Shown here piece after piece: positions 12,466 to 23,339 of a DNA stretch of 64,000 nt. Position 1 is the stretch's first letter. Every line of letters begins with the position of its first letter. The notes under the pieces were generated by a model. The model did no database searches, had not been told where the DNA came from, and worked only from the letters and a program-made list of their open reading frames with translations. Source of the stretch: Symsagittifera roscoffensis (taxonomy: Eukaryota; Xenacoelomorpha; Acoela; Convolutidae); the NCBI RefSeq assembly GCF_963678635.1, contig NC_087070.1, positions 19,439,318 through 19,503,317 of the forward strand. Reading direction: 5' to 3'. The translations under genes and the position numbers were made by a program.

Positions 12466-15400
12466 CGAATCGCAAAAACCTCGACAATAAGTAATTTCGT
12501 CAAGTTAACATACATCCCCCTATCGCCAAATAGACCAAGATAAGATCCTCCACCCCAGTGTTCAATTTAAATTAGAATTGTTAAGCGCTGCATGTAAATT
12601 ACTTTAATCTGATTGGCTGAAAGTTCGAACTCAGAACCAAGTTAACATCCTTCCCCCAAAACGGCTTTGGGGTGAGGGGGGGGGGGGAAGAAGTTGGGTT
12701 TAGTTGTTTATTTTATGACTAGTGTGGTAAAAGTAACAGCTATTGACTGCGTGCATTTTCATGCCGCTCTGGGCATATTGATAAGATGTAGCAAAAACAT
12801 CATAATTTAGCAGACAATACAACCACCTTTATCTGGACACCTGTTTTTGTAAGGTTCATTCCGGTTGTCATCCGGCTCGGATTGATAAACTTATCATATA
12901 TGATATGCACCTTTTTGTTAAACTGATATGTACCTTTATGTTGATCTTACTGTGCTAACTGTCATGTTATTTGTTCGGTTGACCTTGATAGGCATTAGGC
13001 CGGCGCTGTTCTTGAGCTCTAGCTCTGTTGTCAATAACTAGTGTCTATCAACCAGTTATTTTATCTCACCTCGTCTAGAATTATTGGTTTATCAATCCGT
13101 TGGGATTCGAGAAATCCTACGTTGAGGTATGACACTGACTACGGAGTCAAAACGAAATTTAATTTACGGTTTTCCCAAGCAAACCGATGTACCACAAATG
13201 AAATTCAACTGAGTTCGAGTGATATGACATTTTCAGACTGTTTCACACGAACTGAATTGCAGTGAAAGGTTTTTTTTATAAAAAATTGTTGCTGGTTAGA
13301 TGAGCGCAAGAGAAATTCTGAAAAATGTTGCAAATTTTCATCCGGTTTTTGAAACAAATAAAACAAGTATATTTCGAACGTTTTCAAAAACGAACTAAAA
13401 ATAACAGATGGTTCGAGTGGATATATCTGAAGTAAATATTTTAGGTTGTGATTCGGATTCCAACATCTAACAAAAAATGTTTTTTGACTTATTTAAAATC
13501 AATCGGAAAAATTGCAGCATGCGATTGACAATGTATTTTCATAAATTACTCACTTCGAAATAATTATATCTAGGAGAGCAGCACAAAATATTGAAAAAAA
13601 TAAGAATTTTTAAAATGCTATTGTTTGTTGACTAATGTGACCGTGACATTTTGTGAATAATGGCTAACCACCTACTTAACTTTCACTTTTATTTCGCTGT
13701 GGAACGACCAATAAGAAAAGTCGTTCCAAGCGTGTTTCACTTTCACTTCTATTTCGCCGTGGAACGAGTGATAATAAGAAAAAGTCGTTTCAATCTTGAT
13801 TCGATCTACATTAATGATTTTTGAAAAGCTCTCAGTGCCGAGAGAAACTGGCTTGAGTGTTTGTTCCGACTTTCGATACGAAAGTAACCGAACATTTGTG
13901 CTCGGGGTGGGTTTTTTTTTCTTCAGACAAACTTCGACTTTTTAACCAGCCATTTTTGACGAAATTTTTTTTATCATTCAGAAGTTATTGTTGTCTTGAG
14001 CTTAAATTTGAAAAAATATTTCACCTGTGATCATTTTTTGTAAAGTTATGGGGATTTAAAGATTGACATTTTGGCCAATTTGGGACAATTGAAGCGCGAT
14101 ATATTTCGAGCTGTTAACGCGTTAGCGGAGATTTAATCCGTCTTAGAAATCGTTCCAAATTGGTTGAAAGAAGCTTATTTGCCATAATTGATTTGTTACA
14201 AGGAGCAAAAGCTATCCTTTTGTACTTTATAGGGCTCTTGGAGAGATGTTTTTCATTAAAAGACTTCAAAATTTAGAAAAAAAATTGTTCATTTTAGTTT
14301 AATACATTTAATTTCCTTATGTTATTACTGCTCCATAAACCTTAAGAAGCAGTCGGAACCTTCAGGGCTTCGCTTTGATACGAGCAGTCTTGTTTGTTTT
14401 TAGTCTAATTTTGAGCGAAAAAAGCAAGCGAGTAGGTTTGGTAAGAAGAAGAACCAGCTTTTTTTGTTTCAGTTGCTACCTTGGCAATAAAAATAACTAA
14501 ACAAAAACATTCAAACAAAAAAAGCGAAAAATAATTTCTTGGTTTTTCTTTTTGATTTTAAATTTTGCTATCTGTTTGTATAAAGCAAGTGCAGATGGTT
14601 ATGTGTAATCAAAACCAGTTCTTGTCTTATTGTTCTAAGCACACCGCGCACAAAAACGCGACTCAAATTTGAATGAAAAGCTGAACTAAATGTTCGGGAA
14701 GTTTCTGTGCTACTTTCACAGCAATCTTCTGCTGTTTTGCCTTCAATTTTTTGTTAATGACACTCTGTGCTTCCAGATAAAACAAAAATGAAAGGGAATA
14801 TTGGTTTGTTAAAAATTGCTAAAATTAATTGAAGCACAGAAAACTGTAGAAAATCTTAAAACAATTGGATCAATTCGTGGCAAAATACCTATTGAATTTA
14901 GAGAGAACAGTGAATTAAAAATAAAAAATCTCAGATTTTACAAAAAAAAACGGGTTTTGAAGATTATCTAATTACCAATAATTTAAATAAAAAACCGTTT
15001 TTCGCCAAAAAAATTGAAACTTGAAAAAAACGTTTCTTCATAAAATTTAATTATGAATGATTTTTGTAATTTAATTAATGCACCCGCAGATAAGGGTTCA
15101 AGTAAACACGGAAACTTACTAATCAGATCACGGAAAAACAGAAAACTTAAAAAAACGTCGATCAATTTTTTAACCAACTTATTATTTAAACGTATTTTTC
15201 TTAACTTAGATTAATTTTAGAAAAAATATATCAGGAAAAAAAATAGTTTTAATTTGTAGCGCAGAATTAAATTGGTTCAAGTTTAGCATGCAAAAATGTG
15301 GCTCAAAGTGCAATCCCAGAAACAGATATTTTTTAGTTTTTGGTCAATCAAAAGTAAAATTAGAACTACCGGATTGAGTCCATTCTGAGTAGCAAAGTTT

Positions 15401-15466
15401 TTTAGTGAGAAAATAATTTCTCAGAGAACAACAAAACAAGAAAAACTTCATTTTAAAAACCGAAAA
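12466..15466. repeat. 3-kb direct repeat, copy 2
   Basis: This is the second copy of 1-3000 in the same orientation. It ends at 15466, where it runs straight into a diverged copy of its own 3' part (15467-15745, resuming at 18552-18668). No gene is seen inside it. The offset between copies is 12,465-12,466 bp. Confidence 0.9.
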
Positions 15467-15745
15467 ACCGTTTTTCTCCAAGAAAATTATAACTTAAAAA
15501 AAGACAATTTTCCTAGTGAATTTTAATTATGATTGGTTTTTGTAAATCAATTCATGCAAACTTAGATAAGGACTTAAGTAAACACGGAAAAACTGAAAAT
15601 TAAAAAAAGTTTTCGATGACTATTTCAATAAAAAACTTAATATTCAAGACGTATTTTTCTTAACTTAGATTGATTTTAGAAAAAACATCAGAAAAAAATA
15701 GCTTTAATTTGTAGCGCAGAATTAAAGTGATTCAAGTTTAGCAGG
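15467..15745. repeat. Diverged partial copy of the 3-kb repeat, left half
   Basis: Starting at the AACCGTTTTTCTCC motif, this resembles about 2525-2825 of the 3-kb repeat with many substitutions and small indels. It stops at the LINE insertion and resumes at 18552-18668 (resembling about 2816-2960). It is therefore an older tandem duplication of the 3' part of the repeat, later split by the LINE. Confidence 0.75.
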
Positions 15746-16037
15746 GTGATGTTGTATCTTTGCTACTCAGCTGCCACTTGTGCTGCTTTCAATGCCTCGT
15801 ACATGGTCTGGATTTGCCATGCACCGATGGTTGTGGTCGCCCTATTTGATAGAAGGGCCATCGGCAGTGAAGCTCCCTTTCGGCTTTGGCCCCAGTGCGT
15901 CATCCTCCCTGCAGGTGCAGGACCTTCCTCTCCCAGGACTGGAGTTTATTGAGTATTCGTTGATGCTTCTGTAGTGAGTTGTGTTTCTCCTCACGCCCAA
16001 CCTTCTCCGAAGCGCTGGGTTTCTTATTCGAAGTTTT

Positions 16038-16280
16038 CCTTCTCCTAGACGGACTGCCAACCAAGGTTCACGAGCTCATTGTGCCCCGGTTTTGGGATCA
16101 GAGATTTCCTTCTCCATGACGGACTGCCAGCCAAGGTTCACGAGCTCCATCTGCCCGGGTTTTGGAATCAGATATTTCCTTCTCCATGACGGAATGCCAA
16201 CCACGGTTCACGAGCTCATTCTGCCCGGGTTTTAGAACCAGAGATTTCCTTCTCCTAGACGGACTGCCAGCCAAAGTTTG
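16038..16280 (+). repeat. 70-bp tandem repeat, about 3.5 units
   Basis: Units start at 16038, 16108, 16178 and 16248, exactly 70 bp apart, each with TTTCCTTCTCC followed by GACGGACTGCCA and GTTCACGAGCTC. Units differ by a few bases. They lie in the 5' part of the LINE insertion. Short open frames here follow the repeat period and I do not call them genes. Confidence 0.9.
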
Positions 16281-16283
16281 GTC

Positions 16284-16472
16284 CAGGAAGCACAAAGTGT
16301 CATTAACAAAAATTGAAGGCAAAACAGCAGAGAATTGCTGTGCAATTAGCACAGAAACTTCCCGAACATTTAGTTCAGCTTTTCATTCAAATTTGAGTTG
16401 CGTTTTTGTGCGCGGTGTGCTTAGAACAATATGACAAGAACTGTTTTTGATTACACATAACCATCTGCGTCT
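16284..16472 (-). repeat. Inverted copy of a 190-bp segment of the 3-kb repeat
   Basis: Read in reverse complement, this matches 2124-2312 (and 14590-14778) closely. Examples are GTTATGTGTAATCAAAA, TAAATGTTCGGGAAGTTTCTG and the TTTGCCTTCAA block. It sits between the 70-bp array and the ~29-bp array inside the LINE insertion, so the same host sequence occurs on both strands within 2 kb. Confidence 0.85.
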
Positions 16473-17310
16473 CTACTTTGGTCTGGAAAGTCGCGTCGTC
16501 TCCGCCTTGGTGGCGAGGAATTGATTCTTGGTCGCGCCGTCTCCGCCTCGGTCTGGAAAGTCGCGTCGTCTCCGCCTTGTTCTGGAAAGTAGCGCGGTAT
16601 GCACCGTGGTCTGGGCTGTCTCCACTCTAATTGGTAAAGTCGCGTCGCGTCAACCAGGGTCGCAAAGAATTGTTTCTTAGTCGCGCCGTCTCCGCCTCGG
16701 TCTGGAAAGTCGCGCCGTCTCCGCCTTGGTCTGAAAAGTCACGCCGTCTCCACCTCGGTCGTGAAAGTCTTGAAAGTGCACTTTTTGGTCGCGCTGGCCA
16801 GCCGGTTGCGCCGGCCAAGCCGGTCGCGCCGTTGCTTTTTGAGTCGCGCCGTTTCCTCAGCCGCGCCGTATCCACCATGGTCGCGAAAGTCGCGCCGTCT
16901 CCACCTCGGTCGAGAAAGCCCAGAAATTTTTTTTTAAAACGCGCCATCTCCATGTTGGCCTGGAAAGTCGCGCCGTCTCTGTGTAGGTTTGGAAAGTCTG
17001 GAAATGGCTAAGGTTGGTCGCGCCGGTCACGCCGTTTCCTGAGCCGCAGGGTCGCGCCGTATCCGCCTCGGTCGCGAAAGTCGCGCCTTAATTTTTCGGT
17101 CGCAAAAATCTTGAAATGGCAACTCTTGGTCGCGAGAGTCTGGACATACCAAATATGATTCGCGATGTTTTAGTCGCGCACCTCCGCTTCGGTCTCGATA
17201 GTCGCGAGCGACGGATGATCATCATGGTCACAAAAGTCTGGAAATGCCAGGTTTTGGTCGCCAAAGTCTGAACATGCCTAATTTTGGTCTGGAAAGCCTG
17301 GTCATGCCAA
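16473..17310 (+). repeat. GC-rich degenerate minisatellite, unit about 29 bp
   Basis: Variants of GTCGCGCCGTCTCCGCCTCG followed by GTCTGGAAA recur roughly every 29-30 bp, loosening towards the 3' end (GTCTGGACATGCC variants). The block is far more GC-rich than its surroundings. Long open frames on both strands here are a by-product of the repeat. Confidence 0.8.
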
Positions 17311-17314
17311 AATT

Positions 17315-18533
17315 TTGTCGCGAAAAATTGGACATGAGTCTGGGACCTCGACCCGGGTAGTCATCAGGCTCCGAGATCGCCAGGCGGGCTTCAGGCGGTA
17401 CAGATCATGTACTGACCAGAATGCCACGCTCCGCATCATCGTTGAACAATCCCTCGAGAGGAGCTCCTCGCAGTATGTAAGCTTTGCGGACGTCCTCAAG
17501 GCGTTTGACAGCCTACATCGTGACACCTTGTGGAAACTTCTCCGGCACTACGGAATCCCAGCCAAACTCACCCGACTCATCCAGAAATCGTACGAGGGAA
17601 CGTCCTGCCAGGTTGTACACGGAGGACAACTGACCAGAAGCTTAGACATAAAGACCAGAGTACGTCAAGGCTGCCTCTTATCGCCGTTTCTGTTCCTGCT
17701 CGCCATAAACTGGGTGATGAAGCAGACGACAGAAGGAAAGAAGAATGGCATCCGGTGGATCCTCTGGACTCAGTTAGACGACTTGGATTTCGCCGACGAC
17801 CTCGCCCTACTCTCAAACAGTCGTCAGCAGATGCCGGAGAAAACGTCAATTCTAGCCGCCTACGCTTCGCAAGTAGGCCTGCAAATCCACCCCCACAAGA
17901 CCAAGATACTGAAGACCAACTCTACTAGCACTGAGTCTGTCAAGCTAGGTTACAACAACCTGGCAGAAGTCGAGACCTTTACATATCTAGGCAGCGCAGT
18001 GAACGAACAGGGAGGAACTGACGCAGACGTGAAAACACGCAACGGAAAATCAAGAGCATCCTTTCTCACCCTCAAGAACATCTGGAGATGTCCTCATCAC
18101 AACGCGCACCAAAATCCGCCTATTCAACTCGAACATCACATCCGTCCTGCTGTACGGAGCGAAAACATGTCGAACAACAAAAACCACCACCAAGAGGGTA
18201 CAAGCGTTCATCAACTCCTATCTGAGAAGAATCCTCAAGATCCACTGGCCGGTTACCATCAGCAACAAGAATCCTTGGAAAAGAGCAAACCAAGTGCCAG
18301 TGGAGGAATGGATTAGGAGAAGAAGATGGGGTTGGATCGGCCAAACTTTGCGGAATCCCCAGGGCGCGAGAAAACGAGGGAGACTAAAGAACACGCGGAG
18401 AAAGAACCTAGAGGCTGACGTCAAGCAGACAGGTCAAACCTGGAGGAAACTGGAGCAAATCGCCCAAGATCGAGGACGATGGAGGGTAGCCGTTGATGGC
18501 CTATGCCCGCCAGGGGTAAAAAGGCCGAAGTAA
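17315..18533 (+). pseudogene. LINE reverse transcriptase, 5' truncated and frameshifted
   Basis: The first frame (17315 to about 18090) shows successive RT blocks: QAGFRRYRSCTDQNATLR, then ADVLKAFDSLHRDTLWKLL, then RVRQGCLLSPFLFLLAINW and the catalytic LDFADDLALLS (FADD). A 3' domain with FTYLGSAVNEQGGTDADV follows. After about 18090 the homologous reading moves to the next frame, running to 18533 with [17 protein letters not shown] and ending [11 protein letters not shown]. One single-base indel therefore breaks the protein. The N-terminal endonuclease expected of autonomous LINEs of this type is absent. The motifs are those of RTE-like endonuclease-RT proteins (established family knowledge). 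The clade is moderately sure. Confidence 0.8.
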
Positions 18534-18551
18534 TTAAGTAAGTTTAGCAGG

Positions 18552-18668
18552 CAAAACTCTGGCTCAAAATATAGTCCGAGAAATGAATAGTTTTTACTTT
18601 TTGGCCAATCGGATTGAATGTATTCTAGTTTTTTAGTGAGAAAATAATTTGATTACATCTGTAAGTCT
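18552..18668. repeat. Diverged partial copy of the 3-kb repeat, right half
   Basis: This continues 15467-15745 after the LINE insertion. GGCTCAAA, TTTTTGGCCAATC, GGATTGA and TTTTTTAGTGAGAAAATAATTT align with about 2830-2955 of the 3-kb repeat. Confidence 0.7.
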
Positions 18669-19132
18669 TAATTTTATGCATCATCAAAATTGCAAATATG
18701 TCGTTAAATCAAGGTCAACAGTGCGTAAGTATTTGTTTTTTTGATCTTAGGTACTATCTAGTTATCTCTAAGTTTTTTCTTTTTTATGACTTACTAAGAC
18801 ACTCAGACACTTCCGCCGTGGATTACTAATGCGAGCTCTTTTAGTTTATGATTGTCAGTTCAGTTCTTGTTCATCTGCAAGGGAAGAAGTGCTTTTATTG
18901 GAAAAAACGCTCCAAATTGAATCAAAACTATGTGTTCACTCTGAAAAAAGAAATGGATGAAGAAATTTTGGACTGAAATCATGACCGAAACAAATTGAAA
19001 CGATTGTAATCATTAGAAAAAGTTTCAGATTATTTGGAAGCCGAAATGTTTTAATTTAATTCTTTTACCAATCAAATGATTGTCGATTGTCATAGCTTAA
19101 TTGCTTTACCGATCAAAAGATTGCTCGTCTGC

Positions 19133-19169
<37 letters not shown>

Positions 19170-20811
19170 CTCTCACTCTCTCTCTCTCTCTCTCTATCTC
19201 TATCTCTCTTCTCTCTCTACCTCCTCTCATTTTCCCTCGCAAAAATATAGAATTTGTGCAATGAGTTAGTTTTTCATGATAGTGCTTTTGGTAGTCTGTG
19301 TAAAAACTGGTCGCAAAACTAGCAAATTGTTAATTTTGTAAACTGGAAGTTTTTTTTTTAAAAGTCCAAGCACCAGAAGGTCTGCTAATCCCTGTGTATC
19401 AAGCCAAATTTTATATAATAGGTTTACTACAGGCCATTTGACCTCCACTATTTTTGTCACAGAGATTTGACAAAATTGCTTTACTTGCATACCTAACTAA
19501 CTTGCTCCTAGAAAGCTAAAACTGAACGCGGTCGTCTAAGGTCCCCGCCGTATTGAATATTTCTCAAGCAGACACTGCCGCTGTTGAAAAGTATTTTTTA
19601 CTTGGATCGACGTCCCAAAAAATGGATTTTATAGAGCTTTATAGTCGGAATTTATAAAAAAAAAAAGCTCATTATACAATTACCCTTAAAAAAATTGTCT
19701 TTTTTCAAAAAAAAAAACATTTTTTTTTCAAAAATTATCTCAAGTTTGTCTTACACTCAAAGAACGCATTTTTTGCAGTATTTGCTACATGAGAGGGAAA
19801 GGGACACTAATCATTTAAAATAAGGTAATTGTATTCAAATAAGCGCACGCGGCCATAATTTTGGACAAAACTTATCGTCACAAAACTGAGGTGTCCGTCA
19901 GAACTCGAGGCTTGATATGTGCATATGAATCATAAACAAGAATGTCTGCACAACCATCAATCAAGAATTGATAGAGTAGATATGTGTAATTGATTTGAGT
20001 CCTATTCAATTTTTGTATTGATAAAGCTATCCAAAGAAAATTTTGGTCTTATTGTACGATTGCACACGTTGTCACTTTTTTGAGAGTTTAGTTTATACAA
20101 AACAGTTCATATCTAGTGTGGCATTTAGTCAAACAGTTTTTGGACAATTTTGATTGGAATGTCAATACCTCGAACATTTTTTGTATTTTAGAATGATTTT
20201 TTCCCGGGACCAATTGACTGGGACACAGTTGTCCAGACACAGATTTTTTCAACAAGGCCATTCTAATGTTCTGACTTGGTTTCCCTATTTTGTACCCCAC
20301 GTTGTTCAAACCATTTTACTCACCCTGTAACAACATTTTTAACCGAATTTAATACTAATAAATATCAGTTTCAAATAAGTCCCTCGTTTTTCAAACATAG
20401 TAGTTATCAAATTCAGTATATTAATGAAAGCTGGATAAAGGATTCTTTGTTCAAATTTGATTGATTCGAAAAGCTTTTCATTGTATTTCGGTTGAATATT
20501 TAAATACTCTCTCATTAACGACTTTGAAACAGAGACTACCTAAGTGCTATTTGAAGACAGCATTAGATGTTTGTAGATTTTGCTCGAGCAATTACTGCGT
20601 TAAACTTGAAACGTTGTTGATCAACTCTGTTTGTTATAATAATTGAAGAATTTGGGATGGCTCAAAAAAATAAAACCTTGAAAGCTGAGTAAGCGGAGGC
20701 AAAATTTTTTTTCGAAAAAAGGGTAAATATAGCTATGAAATTTGTACCTGAAAACCCAAAGCTATATTTTGAAAAACTTCAAAGAACTGAACAATAGTGT
20801 TACCCCTACAG
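18669..20811. other. Non-coding stretch with a CT microsatellite
   Basis: I find no gene here. The only distinct features are the CT-rich microsatellite at 19132-19231 and several A/T homopolymer tracts near 19660-19730. Confidence 0.5.
19132..19231. repeat. CT-rich microsatellite
   Basis: About 100 bp of nearly uninterrupted (CT)n on the plus strand, with scattered CTAT, CTCG and CTCAC interruptions. The serine/leucine-rich open frame through it is an artefact. Confidence 0.95.
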
Positions 20812-20875
20812 TAGCTGTCATCGTCACAGCTCAGCCCATAAAAGACAACATCTCCCTGGCAACTAGACTTACCAG
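20812..20875 (+). other. Candidate isolated internal exon
   Basis: A 64-nt open stretch lies between a pyrimidine-rich acceptor (TTACCCCTACAG) and a good donor (AG|GTAAAG). In the frame that starts after two bases it reads AVIVTAQPIKDNISLATRLT. I find no partner exons nearby, so this may be chance or a remnant. Confidence 0.2.
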
Positions 20876-21239
20876 GTAAAGCAAATTTTGTTAGAACTGC
20901 ACAACGCAAGTTAAGTCCAATTCGGTTATATTAAGTTCTTTGTTGCTCAAATTCAATGCAAGTAAATTTCATTTTGCTTCTAATAATTGCATTGGAAAGA
21001 GTTGAAATTGTAGTTGGGTTGATTTTTGGGTTGAAAACGTGGGGCTATTAACTAGAGATCCAGAGATCCAAAAGACGCGTGGTTAGAAGATTGGGAACCT
21101 TCTTAATTTCCATTCTCATTCTAGTTTTTTTTCACTCACTTGCTCTATTTCACTAGATGGGTGGACAGAACGGAATATTTCCTTTTTTCATCTCATTATG
21201 TGACTGAAACTATATATACAGTGATTTAAAATTTCTATA

Positions 21240-21530
21240 GAAGCACTTAGCATAGTGGTAAGGCGTTCACTCTAAAATCGTCAGATCGTGTATTCGATTC
21301 TATGCGATGGCAATGATAGTGTGTGAGGACGGTCTCTCACTTAACCTCTAGCTTCAGGTCTACCACAGCCTGGCCAATGTCGACTGCAATAGTGTTTCCA
21401 CGTGAAAGATCTAGACGCGAAAAAAAAGCTTCGCTAAACAAAATTACACAGTATGGAATGTGGGGAGACGGACTATCCTTGACAGGACTGTTATGCCTAC
21501 TGAAAGGTCCTCTATGATTCACAGGAACTA
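21240..21530 (+). repeat. SINE-like repeat with tRNA-like head
   Basis: The sequence from 21246 includes TTAGCATAGTGGTAAGGCG (fits the A-box pattern) and, about 45 bases later, TATTCGATTCT (B-box like). The 3' part is non-coding and ends indistinctly. No intact cloverleaf with a paired acceptor stem can be drawn, so this is not called a functional tRNA gene. Confidence 0.4.
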
Positions 21531-23060
21531 AATTATTATGATGATACGCGCTTTTATTCATGAGAATAACACATAAAACTAAAATTTCAGACCCTCTCTT
21601 CATTTCATGACTAGAGTTGAATTTAAAAAGCCGAAATTTTAACTCTGAGATGAGCACCAAAAAATTTGCTTTCCTAACTTACCGAGCTTATTTTTTTGCT
21701 GTGTTGTTTTTGGCTCAATCTAAACATGAATGAGCAGATATTGGGACTGAATCTCAATCCGGGATTAATAAATTTTTTGAAGTTCATGCGTACACATCTT
21801 CTAACTTTATGAAGGAGCGTTTTTGCTACTTTGGGGAAGTGTTTCTACAATTTTGAGGAATTATTGCTACATATTTTATGAGATTACTTCAACTATTGCA
21901 CAAATATTTTTAATGAGAGGTTGATGCTTATAATTTGAAGGGCTATCTTCTTCTACTTTGATGTATTTTTTAAATGTTTTGAAGAAATATTAAAAAAAAC
22001 GCAGTTTTTTGGACAACATTCTTCAATTACTGTACCTCAATTCGTTTTGTATATTTTTCTTTATATATTGTTTCGTACTTGACATTGCGTGTGGATAAAA
22101 AATTTTCAAAACAACAAAATGTCAACATTTCAAAAATAAATACCCAAAACTACATCAGACATTTTAAATGGCTATCGAATAAAAAAGAACTTAACCTGTT
22201 ACGAGCAGATTTGTATGGTTTTGTTATTTTCCTACTGCAGAATATTAGTTACTTTCTGTTGATTTTGTTTTCAGCAAACAACGATTGAATTAGGTTACAA
22301 CTGCACTGATTAGATGCAATTTTTCATAAACAAAACAATTTTATTCTCGCCCACAGAATATAGTCTACTTTCAATTTTTTGTTAAAAACACAATGCACCC
22401 TATCGAAATAAGGGAGGTATCAATCGGGCGGAGGATATGATACATGTGTGTGTGATTATAATCAGAGTCCAACAAAAATTCCAGGTACCAACAAAAATTG
22501 TTTTAAGAACTCGATTTGAAGTAGGTTTAAAATTGACTCTGATTTTTGCGTGACCTCCCAATTTTGATGCATTATATTTCTGATATGTATCATAGATCTT
22601 AGTTTTTAGGATTTCACGAATCATTCATTTTGTGGAGTCATTTCTTTTTTTAAATCTAAAAATCGATTACCGTTGATGTGAGTTAACTTAATTATGGTCA
22701 GCAACGGTCAATGTCATCAAATAACTTGTTCGGAGGTCTCCAATTCAACTATATGAAGATTTATTATATCATGTGGGTGGAATTTTATCCATAAAAACGT
22801 TATTTCTAATCTAAATTATAAAATATGTTGATAAAAGATGTAAGCTTAAAGTAATTATTTATAATTAACTAAAACCATTTCTACTTTTTCAGTAAGATTT
22901 TGTTCTTAATTCTAACTGGTAATTTCTGTTATAACTATTTTGCTAATTTTTTGATTCAGCAAATTGAAAAATGACAAATAAAGATGATGCAGAATTGATA
23001 TGACATGGACTTTTCAACTTGTTACAATCAATGTGTGTGTGAAACTGCTACTGCAATAGC
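21531..23060. other. Non-coding stretch
   Basis: AT-rich sequence without a supported gene, RNA or bounded repeat. Confidence 0.5.
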
Positions 23061-23283
23061 AGTAACGTTATGTAACCGTCACTGAACTATTCGATTTATA
23101 TTATACCATTGACCAAGGTCAGTGTACCTAAAACCTTCGGTACACCGCTGAATTGATCAGACTAACATGAATATACGTAGATCTCAGCAGTTCTCACAGA
23201 GAAAACTATTAATTCGATTAACAATTAAATTCTTTGGATTTACAAATTAGTTTTCTATCTAGATAGCCTCGTAGGATCTTATA
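23061..23283 (+). repeat. Probable 5' LTR of the decayed element
   Basis: The right edge is set by the primer-binding site that begins at 23284. The left edge at AGTAACGTTATG is a guess based on AGT-starting LTRs of some insect Ty3/gypsy elements. No second copy is available to confirm it. Confidence 0.35.
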
Positions 23284-23303
23284 TGGCGCAGCCAGCAGGA
23301 TTC
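23284..23303 (+). promoter_or_regulatory. Primer-binding site complementary to a tRNA-Ser 3' end
   Basis: TGGCGCAGCCAGCAGGATTC is the reverse complement of a sequence with the layout of a tRNA 3' end: T-arm, 7-nt acceptor strand, discriminator G, CCA. The GAATCCT...GCTGCG pattern resembles animal tRNA-Ser. Ty3/gypsy elements primed by tRNA-Ser are known in insects. Confidence 0.65.
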
Positions 23304-23339
23304 TCAGTTCAGGACAATCGCACTGATACGGGAATACCA

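Larger units (their letters stand above)
15746..18539 (+). mobile_element. LINE insertion with 12-bp target-site duplication
   Basis: The insertion is bracketed by the direct repeat AAGTTTAGCAGG at 15734-15745 and 18540-18551, which also marks where the host repeat is interrupted. The 3' half (17315-18533) encodes a reverse transcriptase. The 5' half holds non-coding GC-rich tandem repeats and an inverted fragment of the neighbouring 3-kb repeat instead of an endonuclease domain. The 3' end is a short TAATTAAGTA-type tail. An RTE-like LINE is my best guess from the RT motifs. Confidence 0.7.

Noticed and set aside
12162..12515. A 117-codon minus-strand frame.
   Set aside because: It runs across the boundary of the 3-kb repeat, has no motif, and is within chance length for AT-rich DNA.
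15842..17011. Several 70-125-codon open frames on both strands in the GC-rich region.
   Set aside because: They follow the 70-bp and ~29-bp tandem repeats, exist on both strands and have no recognisable domain.
16038..17310. CRISPR-like regular repeats.
   Set aside because: Units are contiguous tandem repeats without unique spacers, in a eukaryotic retrotransposon.
19076..19264. A 62-codon Ser/Leu-rich frame.
   Set aside because: It is a translation of the CT microsatellite.
21240..21312. Functional tRNA gene.
   Set aside because: A- and B-box-like motifs are present but no acceptor stem or clean cloverleaf can be drawn, so it is listed as a SINE-like head.
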